Notes: generated by a model not told the origin, from the letters alone. Positions 36,853-45,982 are shown, counted from the stretch's first letter. The stretch is 64,000 nt of DNA from Scalindua sp964437425 (GCA_964437425.1 CAYTGO010000003.1:30489-94488); one strand, 5' to 3'. Made by a program: numbers and translations.

Positions 36853-36970
36853 GCAAAAGGTTAAAAAAATATATGCTATGTTAAGACACTGTTTTTTCTA
36901 TTCGATATCGCTATCATCATAAGTATTGTTGGTTCGGTTGAATAGCTGCGCAATTTATATAACCGAGGCC

Positions 36971-37002
36971 GATGCGTTATACGGGGAGGTGTATAACGCA
37001 TC
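36971..37002. other. Perfect 12-bp hairpin between porin and response regulator
   Basis: GATGCGTTATAC, an 8-nt loop GGGGAGGT, then GTATAACGCATC. Flanking GAGGC and GCCTC extend it. There is no U-tract on either side. It may stop porin transcription or bind protein. Confidence 0.5.
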
Positions 37003-37085
37003 TAATCAGCCTCTGTCCGATACTTCAAACAAAACGGACTTTATTACTACCTCAGTCATATCTCTTTACTTATGCAAAATTCAGA

Positions 37086-38558
37086 TTAAAAATATGTTGA
37101 AACAGAGAAGACTAAGCTGTCGTTACTCTGGCTTGTCCCTCTCGAATCTCCTGCGTTTATGCGTCTGCCGTGTTCGTCATTAAACTGGTATTCAAGCTTG
37201 AACACGGTGTCTTCGGTGTATCTATAGTTAATTCCAGGTGTGATCCTGCTCCTTAATATATCGCCCTCATTTACCACATTGGTAGGCTGGTTTATATCCA
37301 CATATCCCAAGCGCAGAACTGCTGTGAATGTAGAGTTGTCAGTAAAGAAGGTTGGCGCTACATCTTTAAGGATCTGTGGCATGAAGTGGTATCTTGGTTC
37401 TGCGTAAACTCCCCACATGTCACCTGCCATCCTGTCGCTTTTTTGAGTACCATCAGTTAAGGTGCCCTCTCTCTGTATTGAAGCATGGCCGTATTCTCCA
37501 ACCAGTTCAAATGCACCTCTCTGATATGTCCAATCAATAGCTTTTATTGTCATGCGGTTTTGATCCGTATCATCGATATATCCTGAGTGAACAGAAGCAC
37601 CTATCTCAAGGCCAAGGAACGGACTGTATGCAACTCGGCTAAGTACGGCGAAATTTGTATTGTTGTCTTGCTGTTTACTGCCCCTTGAGTCCTTGATAAA
37701 ATCCTGAATCTCGTTAACACTAGCTGCATCAGCTGCAGTTAGGATACTGGTGTCGCCAAGGACGGATGAGAAACCATTTACCAGATAGATTTCATAATCA
37801 AGCTTTGACAATTCTGATGGATAAAGCGTACCAAAGAAACCCATACCTGATTCGGTCAGAGTTGTTGGCAGGATAAACGTGCTTACCATCGGCCTGTCAG
37901 TCAGGTCCTGCAGTGGAGAGTCATGGATAAGGTTAAACTTGCCTAGTGGGGCCAGGATCAAACCTGCACGATAGTTCAACCAATCCGTCATAAGAAAGTC
38001 CACAGTTGCGAATTCTAGCTTCAAAGATCCAGCGCCACCACTTACACCGGTACCTGTGCTCGTACCGCCGTGTTCAATCTCCAACTCCATTGCAAACTTT
38101 ACCCTATCGGATACATCAGAATAGATAAATGGGATGAGTCGGTGCTGGTCAAACGTCTTGTTAGTCTGGCTGCCGGCATCAAATTCCAGTTCGTGATCTA
38201 TATATCCACCTATATAGGTATTTCTGCCGAACCTGCGCAAAAATGGCTTTCCGTACTGTTTACCAAATGCCGGTGCAAGACCCTTGTTTTCAAGTTCCTG
38301 GGCCTTTTTAGCCCAATAGAAGTCGTCTGCCGGTGCGGTAGGTGCGGAAATATTTTTAATCTCATCTCTCATAGCCTTGAGTTCATTAGTGGCCTTTGTC
38401 TGCTCTCTGAGTTGACCCTTTAGCTCATTAAGCATCTTTTCCATCTTCTCGACTTTTGATTCCAGGCCGTCATTTGATCCTTGCGCATAAACGCCGGGGC
38501 ATAAAGCACTAAAAGTCAGGGCTGACAGACAGAGAAACATAATAGCATATTTCTTCAT
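37086..38558 (-). CDS. Outer-membrane porin with N-terminal coiled coil
   Basis: Signal peptide of 25 residues ending VYAQG, then a short coiled coil (about 33-70, KVEKMEKMLNELKGQ) suited to trimer or peptidoglycan contact, then a beta-barrel rich in alternating aromatic strands (RFGRNTYIGGYIDHELEF and others). The last residue is Phe (STYF), the outer-membrane insertion signal. 490 residues. ATG with AAAGGAG. The upstream region holds three Fur-like palindromes and a -10 TATAAT, so expression is probably metal- or iron-regulated. The substrate is unknown. Confidence 0.88.
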   Translation of the reverse strand: MKKYAIMFLCLSALTFSALCPGVYAQGSNDGLESKVEKMEKMLNELKGQLREQTKATNELKAMRDEIKNISAPTAPADDFYWAKKAQELENKGLAPAFGKQYGKPFLRRFGRNTYIGGYIDHELEFDAGSQTNKTFDQHRLIPFIYSDVSDRVKFAMELEIEHGGTSTGTGVSGGAGSLKLEFATVDFLMTDWLNYRAGLILAPLGKFNLIHDSPLQDLTDRPMVSTFILPTTLTESGMGFFGTLYPSELSKLDYEIYLVNGFSSVLGDTSILTAADAASVNEIQDFIKDSRGSKQQDNNTNFAVLSRVAYSPFLGLEIGASVHSGYIDDTDQNRMTIKAIDWTYQRGAFELVGEYGHASIQREGTLTDGTQKSDRMAGDMWGVYAEPRYHFMPQILKDVAPTFFTDNSTFTAVLRLGYVDINQPTNVVNEGDILRSRITPGINYRYTEDTVFKLEYQFNDEHGRRINAGDSRGTSQSNDSLVFSVSTYF

Positions 38559-38587
38559 AACATACTCCTTTCAAAGCACTTAAAATA

Positions 38588-38617
38588 ATTATAAGCCTTT
38601 ACTGAGTCTCATTCTCA
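38588..38617 (-). promoter_or_regulatory. Porin promoter -10 with overlapping Fur-like box
   Basis: On the minus strand TATAAT (38588-38593) is preceded at 9 bp by TGAGAAT-G-AGACTCA (38603-38617), a 7-1-7 inverted repeat overlapping the spacer and -35 position, suited to repression. Confidence 0.5.
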
Positions 38618-38667
38618 GCAATTAGTAAAAAAATATAGTGTTTCCTCTTTAATACTACAGTCTTTAC

Positions 38668-38682
38668 TGAGACTCAAGATCA
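38668..38682. promoter_or_regulatory. Second Fur-like half-conserved box
   Basis: TGAGACT-C-AAGATCA, with only 4 of 7 positions symmetric. Part of the cluster upstream of the porin. Confidence 0.3.
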
Positions 38683-38779
38683 ATATCATATCAAAAAAAT
38701 AGTGATTTTGTTTTAATCCTCTTGGAAAGACTGAGCGCAACATATGGCCCAAGAGTAAAACAAACCACCCCTTTCTTGT

Positions 38780-38794
38780 TGAGACTGAGTCGCA
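38780..38794. promoter_or_regulatory. Third Fur-like box
   Basis: TGAGACT-G-AGTCGCA, with 6 of 7 positions symmetric. The 400-bp gap from 38559 to 38961 contains these boxes and no gene I support. Confidence 0.45.
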
Positions 38795-38961
38795 ATTTAT
38801 GTAATTTTATACTATTCCCCCAAGATGTCAACCGCTTTTTCAATTTTTTTTCTTTCATTTCATCATGCTTTTTATGTTTGACGGAAAAACTCAAGTCATT
38901 ATACTTCTAACGTATTCGCTTTACATGAATTATAAAAATAAAACATAAAAGGAATTTAATT

Positions 38962-39948
38962 TTGTTACTTCAATTTGTCTTGTTTATTGTTGGAATTTCG
39001 GGTGTATATTTTGGTGCCGAATGGCTGGTAAAGGGTTCATCGAAGCTATCACGTGACCTGGGGATAAGGCCTATTGTGATAGGTTTAACCGTTGTCGCCT
39101 TTGGCACTTCCAGTCCTGAATTGGCAGTCAGTTTAACTGCATCTATAAAAGGATCTAATGATATCGCTATCGGTAATATAATCGGAAGTAATATCGCGAA
39201 TATTGGCCTTATCCTTGGTATTTCCGCAATAGTGCTTCCCTTACAGGTAGAGAAAGTGATAATGAGGCGTGAACTGCCGTTGATGATAGGGATCTCAGCC
39301 GCTCTCTATTTTATGGCAATAGATAGAAAGATAGGGTTAATTGATGGAATACTTCTTTTTACAGGGATTATATGTTTTATAGGTTATCAGATTTATAGTA
39401 CTTTTAATTCTAAGAAAGAGTCAAAAAATTCAATGGCTGGCAACCCTGTCAGCAAAACAGATATGCTAGAGAGTACAGAGGAAGAGGGTCAGGCAAGGAG
39501 GCATTTATTATCTAATATAGTTTATATTGTAATTGGATTAGCATGTCTCTTAATCGGTTCGCATGTATTAGTTAAATCTGCAATTTTTATTGCCGGCAGT
39601 TTCGGGATAAGTGAGATGGTTATCGGAATGACTGTCGTTGCTTTTGGTACCTCGGTACCGGAAATGGCAACGTCCGTTGTAAGCGTTCTGAAAAAAGAGG
39701 CGGATATTTGTGTGGGAAATGTGATTGGCAGCAATATCTTCAACATACTCATGGTCCTGGGATCTGTAGCATTGGTAAGGCCATTAAATGTGGAGAGAGG
39801 AACTCTCCTTTTTGAATTTCCTATTATGTTTCTCTTCTCCCTGGCCTTGATACCGATGATAAGAGGTCGTCTGATGGTTAACAGGCTTGCAGGCATTGTG
39901 CTGGTGTCAGGATACCTGGCATTTATTTTTCTACTGTTTTATAGATAA
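38962..39948 (+). CDS. Calcium/sodium antiporter, CaCA family
   Basis: Inner-membrane protein of 328 residues with two homologous halves. Each carries the alpha-repeat exchange motif: FGTSSPELAVSLTASIKG...GNIIGSNIANIGL in the first and FGTSVPEMATSVVSVLK...GNVIGSNIFNILM in the second. About ten membrane helices with a short polar central loop (about 150-175). This is YrbG-like Ca2+ or Na+ exchange. The start is TTG at 38962 with AAAGGA nine bases upstream. Confidence 0.93.
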   Translation: MLLQFVLFIVGISGVYFGAEWLVKGSSKLSRDLGIRPIVIGLTVVAFGTSSPELAVSLTASIKGSNDIAIGNIIGSNIANIGLILGISAIVLPLQVEKVIMRRELPLMIGISAALYFMAIDRKIGLIDGILLFTGIICFIGYQIYSTFNSKKESKNSMAGNPVSKTDMLESTEEEGQARRHLLSNIVYIVIGLACLLIGSHVLVKSAIFIAGSFGISEMVIGMTVVAFGTSVPEMATSVVSVLKKEADICVGNVIGSNIFNILMVLGSVALVRPLNVERGTLLFEFPIMFLFSLALIPMIRGRLMVNRLAGIVLVSGYLAFIFLLFYR

Positions 39949-39960
39949 AAGGATATTTTT

Positions 39961-40029
39961 CCACGAAGACACAAATGCACCAAGAGGACTATTAAAATTT
40001 TTTTCTTTGTGTCCTAGTGACTTAGTGGC
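39961..40029. repeat. Imperfect palindromic dispersed-type repeat
   Basis: CCACGAAGACACAAA (39961-39975) pairs imperfectly with TTTGTGTCCTAGTGACTTAGTGG at the other end, around an AT-rich middle. This type of palindrome is dispersed in many bacterial genomes. Only one copy is in the window. Confidence 0.5.
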
Positions 40030-40043
40030 TGAACTTTTACGAG

Positions 40044-40376
40044 ATGATATTAATAATCTTATCCATACTTTCATTACCATTGACAGCGGAGTGCTATTTC
40101 TATTCGAAGATTAAGCTGTGCGTTCTATCTGCCTTAATATTTTTTGTTTCGAATATAATGCTTGCACATGGCCTGCTCTATGAAGATTATACGATTTTCT
40201 TTTACCTGCTCATGGCGCCGTGTGTTGTGTTTCCGGTTTCATGCCTGATAGGATTTGCTTTAGATGTGAAATATGGAATATTCTGTATCGATACCTCTTT
40301 CTCATCAATAGTAGCATGGATCTTTTCTCCAATTTTACTTCCTATAAATTTAATTATTCTATACCTTGGAAACTAA
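40044..40376 (+). CDS. Small integral membrane protein, unknown
   Basis: 110 residues, mostly hydrophobic, with about three to four membrane segments separated by short charged loops. No family recognised. It overlaps the start of lpxB by 11 bases, which suggests translational coupling and a role near lipid A metabolism, but that is inference from position. The ATG has only a weak GAG ribosome-binding site directly after the palindromic repeat. Confidence 0.6.
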   Translation: MILIILSILSLPLTAECYFYSKIKLCVLSALIFFVSNIMLAHGLLYEDYTIFFYLLMAPCVVFPVSCLIGFALDVKYGIFCIDTSFSSIVAWIFSPILLPINLIILYLGN

Positions 40377-41514
40377 AAAAATATTTATAAGTGCGGGTGA
40401 AACGTCCGGTGATATGCACGGTTCAAACCTGATGCGTGAGATACATAAGAAAAATCCGTCAATTGAGTTCTACGGTTTAGGGAGAAATAAGATGGCTGAG
40501 GCGGGCCTGCAATGTATTCGTGATATGAGCTCCCAATCCGTTATGTGGCTGCAGGCGCTGAAAAAAATTCCCGGATTAAGAAAAGTATTTACAGACTGCA
40601 CTCGTTTTTTTGATGAAGAGAAGCCCGAACTGTTAATCCTGATTGATTACGTGGGTTTTAATCTCTATCTTGCCAAAGCTGCTAAGAAAAGGAATATACC
40701 AGTTATGTATTACATAAGTCCTCAGCTCTGGGCCCATGGATCGTGGCGAATCAAAAAGATCAAAAAATTTGTAGACAGGATGGTGGTTATCTACCCTTTT
40801 GAAGAGACATTCTATACGAATGGAGGCGTCTCTGCAAAGTACGTTGGACATCCGCTTTTTGATGAACTTAATATGAGGGAGATAGACGAAGTCTTCGTTG
40901 AAAAAATGAAGGGCGGAGATGAGAAAACGATTGTTTCATTATTACCCGGAAGCCGCAAACAGGAAATTAGAACACTACTGCCTATTCTCCTGGAGACGGC
41001 AACTATTATTCATCGCAAAATCCCATCAGTCAAATTCCTTATATCCTGTAGTAATCAAAGGAATATAGGGTTGATAGAGGGCATTACAAATAGTTTTATT
41101 TCTACAAATAATAAGCAGTTAACCATAGAAATAGTTACAGATAAAATTTCTGAAGTGATCAAGTCGTCTTCACTATGTATCTGCAATTCAGGAACGGTTA
41201 CACTGGAAATAGCAAATTATCAAATTCCTATGGTCGCCTGCTACCGTGTCTCACTATTCGCATATTTTGCTTCGAAACCACATATTGATACACCATATAT
41301 ATGCCTGGTCAACGCGATTGCGAAAAGAGAAGTTGTTCCGGAGAAAACCATGTACAGGGATGACTATAAATGGCTGGCTTCACACGCAACCGAACTGTTA
41401 TTAAATGAAGAAAAAAGAGAGGCGTGTATTGCCGGACTTAAAGAAGTAACATCTTTAATCGGATCTCCCGGCGCATCGGCAAAGGCTGCTGATGAAGCAT
41501 TGGGTATGATATAA
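40366..41514 (+). CDS. lpxB: Lipid-A-disaccharide synthase
   Basis: Glycosyltransferase family 19 enzyme joining UDP-diacylglucosamine and lipid X. GETSGDMHGSNL is near the N-terminus; YYISPQLWAHGSWR, the PGSRKQEI nucleotide motif and the CNSGTVTLEIA motif are all family-specific. 382 residues, complete. The start is TTG at 40366, overlapping the small membrane gene. Its 3' 240 bases are duplicated in decayed form at 43.3 kb, beyond the radical SAM gene. Confidence 0.95.
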   Translation: METKKIFISAGETSGDMHGSNLMREIHKKNPSIEFYGLGRNKMAEAGLQCIRDMSSQSVMWLQALKKIPGLRKVFTDCTRFFDEEKPELLILIDYVGFNLYLAKAAKKRNIPVMYYISPQLWAHGSWRIKKIKKFVDRMVVIYPFEETFYTNGGVSAKYVGHPLFDELNMREIDEVFVEKMKGGDEKTIVSLLPGSRKQEIRTLLPILLETATIIHRKIPSVKFLISCSNQRNIGLIEGITNSFISTNNKQLTIEIVTDKISEVIKSSSLCICNSGTVTLEIANYQIPMVACYRVSLFAYFASKPHIDTPYICLVNAIAKREVVPEKTMYRDDYKWLASHATELLLNEEKREACIAGLKEVTSLIGSPGASAKAADEALGMI

Positions 41515-41534
41515 GCTAAATTTTTTGGTGAGTT

Positions 41535-41680
41535 TCATATTGCAAAGGCTATCCCAAATAGGCTCTCTCCCTCCATAAGAATCATCAACCTCTTTGGCGT
41601 ACCTACCTGTTTCAGGAGAGCACCAACCTCGACATGATCAATAGTACTGAGGATTGGTACGTTGGTTCTGGTCACTATTT
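41535..41680 (-). pseudogene. Remnant of an NhaP-type Na+/H+ antiporter
   Basis: Minus-strand translation gives an open stretch of about 48 codons with DHVEVGALLKQVG and TPKRLMILMEGESLFG, then a TGA. These align with the signature ATDPVAVxALLKEVGAPKRL..LIEGESLFND of CPA1 (NhaP) antiporters. The DP ion-binding pair reads DH and the ND reads GI. No start and no rest of the gene is present, so it is a decayed fragment squeezed between lpxB and the radical SAM gene. Confidence 0.75.
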
Positions 41681-41693
41681 AGATCCACTTTCC

Positions 41694-43220
41694 CTAAGAA
41701 GCTGTCCTGATCGGTGAATCCAGTCCCTGCTCAATCATCCATTCAGGAAGTTCTGGTTTTCTGGTTTTGGCCTTTTTACTAAACGGCCCCCATAACAATG
41801 TGCAAATATCTGATGTCGTCATATATCGACTGAACTTGCGAAGGAGCCTGAATGTGGCCACGGGACGAAGGAGTAGCAGGTAGCCAAACAACAACATATA
41901 CCCCTTTTTTCTTGTCTGGTGGACTACTTCGCTCGGAAGAATTGTTGGATCGATGTCTGAACATTTAAACCACTTATGCCAATCTCGGTCATCATCGATA
42001 ATACCCCTTTCTACATATTCCTGCCATAGAGGAGTCCCACGGTAAACGCATAACCGACTAAAGCTAAATGTGTCGAGTTTAAGCCGGACGGCAAATCGAA
42101 AACTCTCCAGAATGTCTTTCGCGGTTTCATCTGGCGACCCGATCAGGAAAAAACCATGCGCCGTTTCAATTCCGTCTTTTTTGGCCTGTTTTATGGCATA
42201 TTCTATCTGTTCAATAGTCTGGCCCTTTTTCAGGCGATTGAGTACTTTCTTTGTTCCGGCTTCAACACCAAAGGCAAGAAAAGTACAGTTAGCTTTTACC
42301 ATCAATGGTAATTCCTCAACAGCAAGCGAATCAACTCTGCCCTCGCACCCCCAATGAAACTCCAGTTTTTTGTCAATGATACCGTTACAAATGGCCTCTA
42401 TGCGTTTACGTTGCATCAGGAAGTGGTCGTCGGTCAGGTAGATTGATCTGTAGCCTTCATCATTCAACTGCTGCATTTCTCCTAGAACGTGCTCCGGTGA
42501 GCGGCTCCTCCACTTGCCCCTTGCGAGGGATGGAATATCGCAATAAATACATTGGAAAGGGCAGCCACGTGTGGTTTGCATGGTACAAAAACGATCGAGA
42601 GAAAGGACTGCTGGCGCATCCATTGGCATCGATTCGATATATTCGATCGGTAAGCTTTTGCGATCAGGATAAGGAAACTGGTCAAGGTTCCTGATCAGGG
42701 GGCGGTCAGGGTTATGAACCACTTCATCATTGGATCGCCAGGTAAGACCGCCGACTATTTTCAAATTATCCAGGTTGTCGAGGTACTCAGGAATCAGCTC
42801 TTCACCTTCTCCCCTGCCAACGCAATCAATATATGGCGCATCGTTCAAAATCTTAACAGCATTCACTGTTGCAAAAGCTCCTCCGACAATAATAGGCGTT
42901 TTTGGTGCCGCCTTCTTCAGCCTTTGCGCCATACTCTTCATAAGGAGGTACGCAGTAGTTGAAAGAAATGAAAGGATAATTATATCAGGTTTTTCATCTT
43001 TCACGGCCTGCTCGATATGCTCTTCTTTCATCTGCGGATGGCAGGTATCGAACATGGTAACCTCGTGTCCGTGATTGCGGATTACCGGTGCCAATGTCTG
43101 AATGCCAAGTGGCGGGAAAGCCATCACTTCAATACGGTCGCTGTTACCCGATTTTCTGAGTTTTTCAGGAAGAATATTGTAATAGTCTTCGTCTCGGATG
43201 TATATGAGGTAAATTTTCAT
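41694..43220 (-). CDS. B12-binding-domain radical SAM protein
   Basis: Residues 1-150 form a cobalamin-binding-type fold (VGGAFATVNAVK, GRGEGE). The radical SAM core carries the cluster ligands C220, C224 and C227 in RGCPFQCIYC. The C-terminal region is helical and basic. The organisation matches BchE/HpnR-type methyl or ring-modifying enzymes of lipids and pigments, and LPS-linked examples exist; the product is not known. 508 residues, ATG start. It lies between intact lpxB and a second, broken lpxB 3' end, which suggests insertion or local duplication. Confidence 0.85.
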   Translation of the reverse strand: MKIYLIYIRDEDYYNILPEKLRKSGNSDRIEVMAFPPLGIQTLAPVIRNHGHEVTMFDTCHPQMKEEHIEQAVKDEKPDIIILSFLSTTAYLLMKSMAQRLKKAAPKTPIIVGGAFATVNAVKILNDAPYIDCVGRGEGEELIPEYLDNLDNLKIVGGLTWRSNDEVVHNPDRPLIRNLDQFPYPDRKSLPIEYIESMPMDAPAVLSLDRFCTMQTTRGCPFQCIYCDIPSLARGKWRSRSPEHVLGEMQQLNDEGYRSIYLTDDHFLMQRKRIEAICNGIIDKKLEFHWGCEGRVDSLAVEELPLMVKANCTFLAFGVEAGTKKVLNRLKKGQTIEQIEYAIKQAKKDGIETAHGFFLIGSPDETAKDILESFRFAVRLKLDTFSFSRLCVYRGTPLWQEYVERGIIDDDRDWHKWFKCSDIDPTILPSEVVHQTRKKGYMLLFGYLLLLRPVATFRLLRKFSRYMTTSDICTLLWGPFSKKAKTRKPELPEWMIEQGLDSPIRTAS

Positions 43221-43313
43221 AGACTAATTTTTTGATTTAATTAACTATCAAACAAGTATGTCCTTATAAATCAATTAGTCAAGAGGATTACTGCTTGTAT
43301 TTTCCCTATTGTC

Positions 43314-43560
43314 TGTCAAACCACATATGAATACACCTTATATCTGCCTGGTCAATGCGATTGCAGGAAAAACGGTTGTCCCGGAGAAGCTCATGTACAG
43401 AGATGACTATAAATGGCTGGCTTCACACACAACCGAACTCTTATTAAATGAAGAAAGAAGAGAGGCGTGTATTGCCGGACTTAAAGAAGTTAATATCTGC
43501 AATCGGATTTCCCGGTGCATCTGCTAAAGCGGCAGATGAAGCGTTGAGTTTCATCATTTA
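43314..43560 (+). pseudogene. Decayed duplicate of the lpxB 3' end
   Basis: About 245 bases closely matching the last codons of lpxB: KPHMNTPYICLVNAIA, MYRDDYKWLASHTTEL, then a one-base insertion after KEV (about 43490) that shifts frame; the residual sequence again matches the lpxB end through the stop. No start and no upstream part. The copies differ by scattered substitutions, so it is not a recent assembly duplication. Confidence 0.85.
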
Positions 43561-43581
43561 ATGTTAAAACCGTGTTTATTG

Positions 43582-43609
43582 TTGCTGTTTTGGCAATTTC
43601 GTGTATAAT
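43582..43609 (+). promoter_or_regulatory. Sigma-70-type promoter for the Lys-rich protein gene
   Basis: TTGCTG (43582-43587), 16-bp spacer, TATAAT (43604-43609), 55 bases before the start codon. Confidence 0.5.
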
Positions 43610-43664
43610 GCCCTATTATTGTTTTAGTTATGAAGATTTACAATTATGAAAGTGGGAACAAATT

Positions 43665-43970
43665 ATGGTTAAAAGAGTGTCCAGCAAAGAGAGACTTCAG
43701 CAAATGGCGGAAGAGGCTGAAGCCGGTGAAGAGTTGAAAGTTGAAAAGAAGAAGAAAAAAGCGACAACAACCAAGAAAGTCGCCAAATCTGTTATAAAGC
43801 GGGAAAAAGTCGTCTGGAAGATTTTCGATGCCAGCTATAAGGAGGTTGCCTGCTTTCCCTACTCTGAAAAGGATGAAGCTTTTGCAAAACTGGAGGAACG
43901 GAAACAGAAGAAGAGCACTACCAGTTTCTTCATCAATGAGGTGAAAGTGCCCATGGAAGATGATGTGTAG
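43665..43970 (+). CDS. Lys/Glu-rich protein, unknown
   Basis: 101 residues. The N-terminal half is a charged, low-complexity Lys/Glu/Ala run (KKKKKATTTKKVAK). The C-terminal half is folded-looking, with VVWKIFDASYKEVACFPY and EAFAKLEERK. Not recognised. It could be a small RNA- or DNA-binding protein given the basic tail, but that is speculation. It has its own promoter and ends 16 bp from the convergent TPR gene. Confidence 0.65.
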   Translation: MVKRVSSKERLQQMAEEAEAGEELKVEKKKKKATTTKKVAKSVIKREKVVWKIFDASYKEVACFPYSEKDEAFAKLEERKQKKSTTSFFINEVKVPMEDDV

Positions 43971-43985
43971 GGCTTGACCTAAAGA

Positions 43986-45980
43986 TTAATTTGTTCCTGA
44001 TTTTAGACGGTTGTAGACTGAAATTTCTCTTTCCGATTCTTTTATTTTCCACTTCGCCCGATAGATTATGCCAAGGGCAAAATGGGCATCCGGGTTGTCC
44101 GGGTTTATCTCTATCGCTTTCCTCAGTTTGTAGATAGCATTTTCCATATCACCTTTCTTTGCGTAAGCTATGCCAAGATTATAATGGGCTTCGCCATAGT
44201 CGGCTTTCATTTCAATCGCGTGTTTGTACTGATAAATGGCTTCATCTACCTTATTTGTAAAATCATACGCAACTCCCAGGTTATTATACGCCTTTGCGTA
44301 TGTGGGGTTCAGCTTGACAGCCATCTTCCATTTGGCGATGGCATTGTCCATGTCACCCAAATGGCGATATATGAGGCCTAAATTATAATGAGCTTTCGCA
44401 TGATCCGGTTTGAGTTCAATTGTTCGGGTCAGCTCTGAGACGGCTTCTTTCAGCATCTCTTTTTCAATATAAATCGAACCCAGATGATAATGGGCCTCCG
44501 CGTAATTCTCTTTGATCTTTATCGCTTTTTTTAGAGAGGTTATTGCCCTATCCGCCAGCCCTTTTGAATAGTATGCAAAACCGAGATTATTGTATGCTTT
44601 ATAATGTTTCTGGTTTTTTTCTATAGCATTTTCCCAGGCGGTAATCGCGTCATCTGATAAGCCCTTATCGCTATAGGCGTTTCCAAGAAGAAAGTAGAGA
44701 AGGCCTCTGTCAGGGTTAAGTTCAATACCTTTTTTAAGCATATTTATAGCATCGTCAATCAGCCCCTTTTTTAGATAAGCAAAACTTGCATTATAATACG
44801 CTTCAGCATAATCCGGTTTGATTTCCAGCGCTCTGTTGTAAGCGGTAATCGCCTCTTCCGGTAGTCCTTGACGGTAATAAACAACCCCAAGATTAACGTA
44901 GGCTTCTGCATGACCTGGTTCTATTTTTAATGTCTTTTTAAACTCCTCTATAGATTTGCTGAGTTTGTTTTTTTTCATATAGATTACACCCAGATTATAA
45001 TGGGCTTTTGTGTGATCCGGTGACAGCTTCAACGCCTTCTGCAACTCTGATATCGCTTCTTTCCTCATTCCTGCCTTATAGTAAGCAATGCCCAGGTTAT
45101 AACGTACGTTAGCATCTTTCGGGGTGATGGCTGCTATTTTTTCATATGCGAATATGGCGTCTTCAAATTTTCCTTTTTCATGAAGGGTTATTGCCAGAAT
45201 GTTTAACGACTTGAGGTCTTCGGGATTTATTTCCAATGCTCTGTTCAGTGCTGATATCGCTTCGTCCGGCATCCCTTTTTTCCGATATGCAATTCCCAGG
45301 TTGTAGTATGCCTCAGCGAAGTCAGGTGCAAGGGATGTGGATTGCTCAAGTTGAGAAATCGCATTATCAAGTTGGTCCTGTTCAAGATAGACAGTTCCAA
45401 GGTTGTAATATGATTCGGCGTAGTCAGCATTAGCCTCAATGGCTTTTGTATAGCTTGCGACGGCATTATCCAATAATCCCTTTTTAAAATAGATAATTCC
45501 CAGGTTATTTAAAGATTGATGATAATCCGGTTGAATTTCAATTGCTTTTTTATACGCGGCAATCGCGTCGTCTATTAACCCTTTTTCGTTATAAAGGAAA
45601 CCCAGATTATATTTTGCTCTTGCGTTGGTTGCGTCGGCCTGTAAAAGTTTTTTGAATATCTCAATTGCGCTATCGATATCTCCCTGGCTGGTATGGATAG
45701 TGCCCAGATTAAAATATGCATTAACATAGTTTTGATCAAGCTCCAGGGTTTTGTTAAGCTCATCTATCGCCTCAGATACCATCCCATTATCATAGTAAGC
45801 CAGTCCGAGGTAATAATGCACATCAACATTTGATGGCTCATGTTCCAGCACCTTTTTCAATTCGTCAATTGATTTGTCTAGATCGTTTTGTGTTTCTTCA
45901 GTAGCGGAGACAAGATTAACGTGATTTACAAATAAAATGGTAATTATTGTGAAAAACAAAACATGTGCTAACTTACGCAT
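43986..45980 (-). CDS. Large secreted TPR protein (about 18 repeats)
   Basis: A signal peptide (about 1-26) followed by about 18 nearly contiguous 34-residue TPRs (about residues 30-655), each with the AxYNLGxxY...G..xxAI pattern, giving a superhelical scaffold. 664 residues with no catalytic domain. Predicted periplasmic or surface protein-protein adaptor. ATG with AGGAG, 2 bases after the stop of the membrane gene, so the two are one unit. Such long TPRs are frequent in planctomycetes. Confidence 0.88.
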   Translation of the reverse strand: MRKLAHVLFFTIITILFVNHVNLVSATEETQNDLDKSIDELKKVLEHEPSNVDVHYYLGLAYYDNGMVSEAIDELNKTLELDQNYVNAYFNLGTIHTSQGDIDSAIEIFKKLLQADATNARAKYNLGFLYNEKGLIDDAIAAYKKAIEIQPDYHQSLNNLGIIYFKKGLLDNAVASYTKAIEANADYAESYYNLGTVYLEQDQLDNAISQLEQSTSLAPDFAEAYYNLGIAYRKKGMPDEAISALNRALEINPEDLKSLNILAITLHEKGKFEDAIFAYEKIAAITPKDANVRYNLGIAYYKAGMRKEAISELQKALKLSPDHTKAHYNLGVIYMKKNKLSKSIEEFKKTLKIEPGHAEAYVNLGVVYYRQGLPEEAITAYNRALEIKPDYAEAYYNASFAYLKKGLIDDAINMLKKGIELNPDRGLLYFLLGNAYSDKGLSDDAITAWENAIEKNQKHYKAYNNLGFAYYSKGLADRAITSLKKAIKIKENYAEAHYHLGSIYIEKEMLKEAVSELTRTIELKPDHAKAHYNLGLIYRHLGDMDNAIAKWKMAVKLNPTYAKAYNNLGVAYDFTNKVDEAIYQYKHAIEMKADYGEAHYNLGIAYAKKGDMENAIYKLRKAIEINPDNPDAHFALGIIYRAKWKIKESEREISVYNRLKSGTN

Positions 45981-45982
45981 AA

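Noticed and set aside
38691..38894. 67-codon minus-strand frame upstream of the porin
   Set aside because: No start signal, AT-rich regulatory region with operator-like palindromes, and no protein-like composition.
39887..40114. Plus-strand frame spanning the palindromic repeat
   Set aside because: It is a read-through of a common dispersed palindrome overlapping the antiporter end and the next gene.
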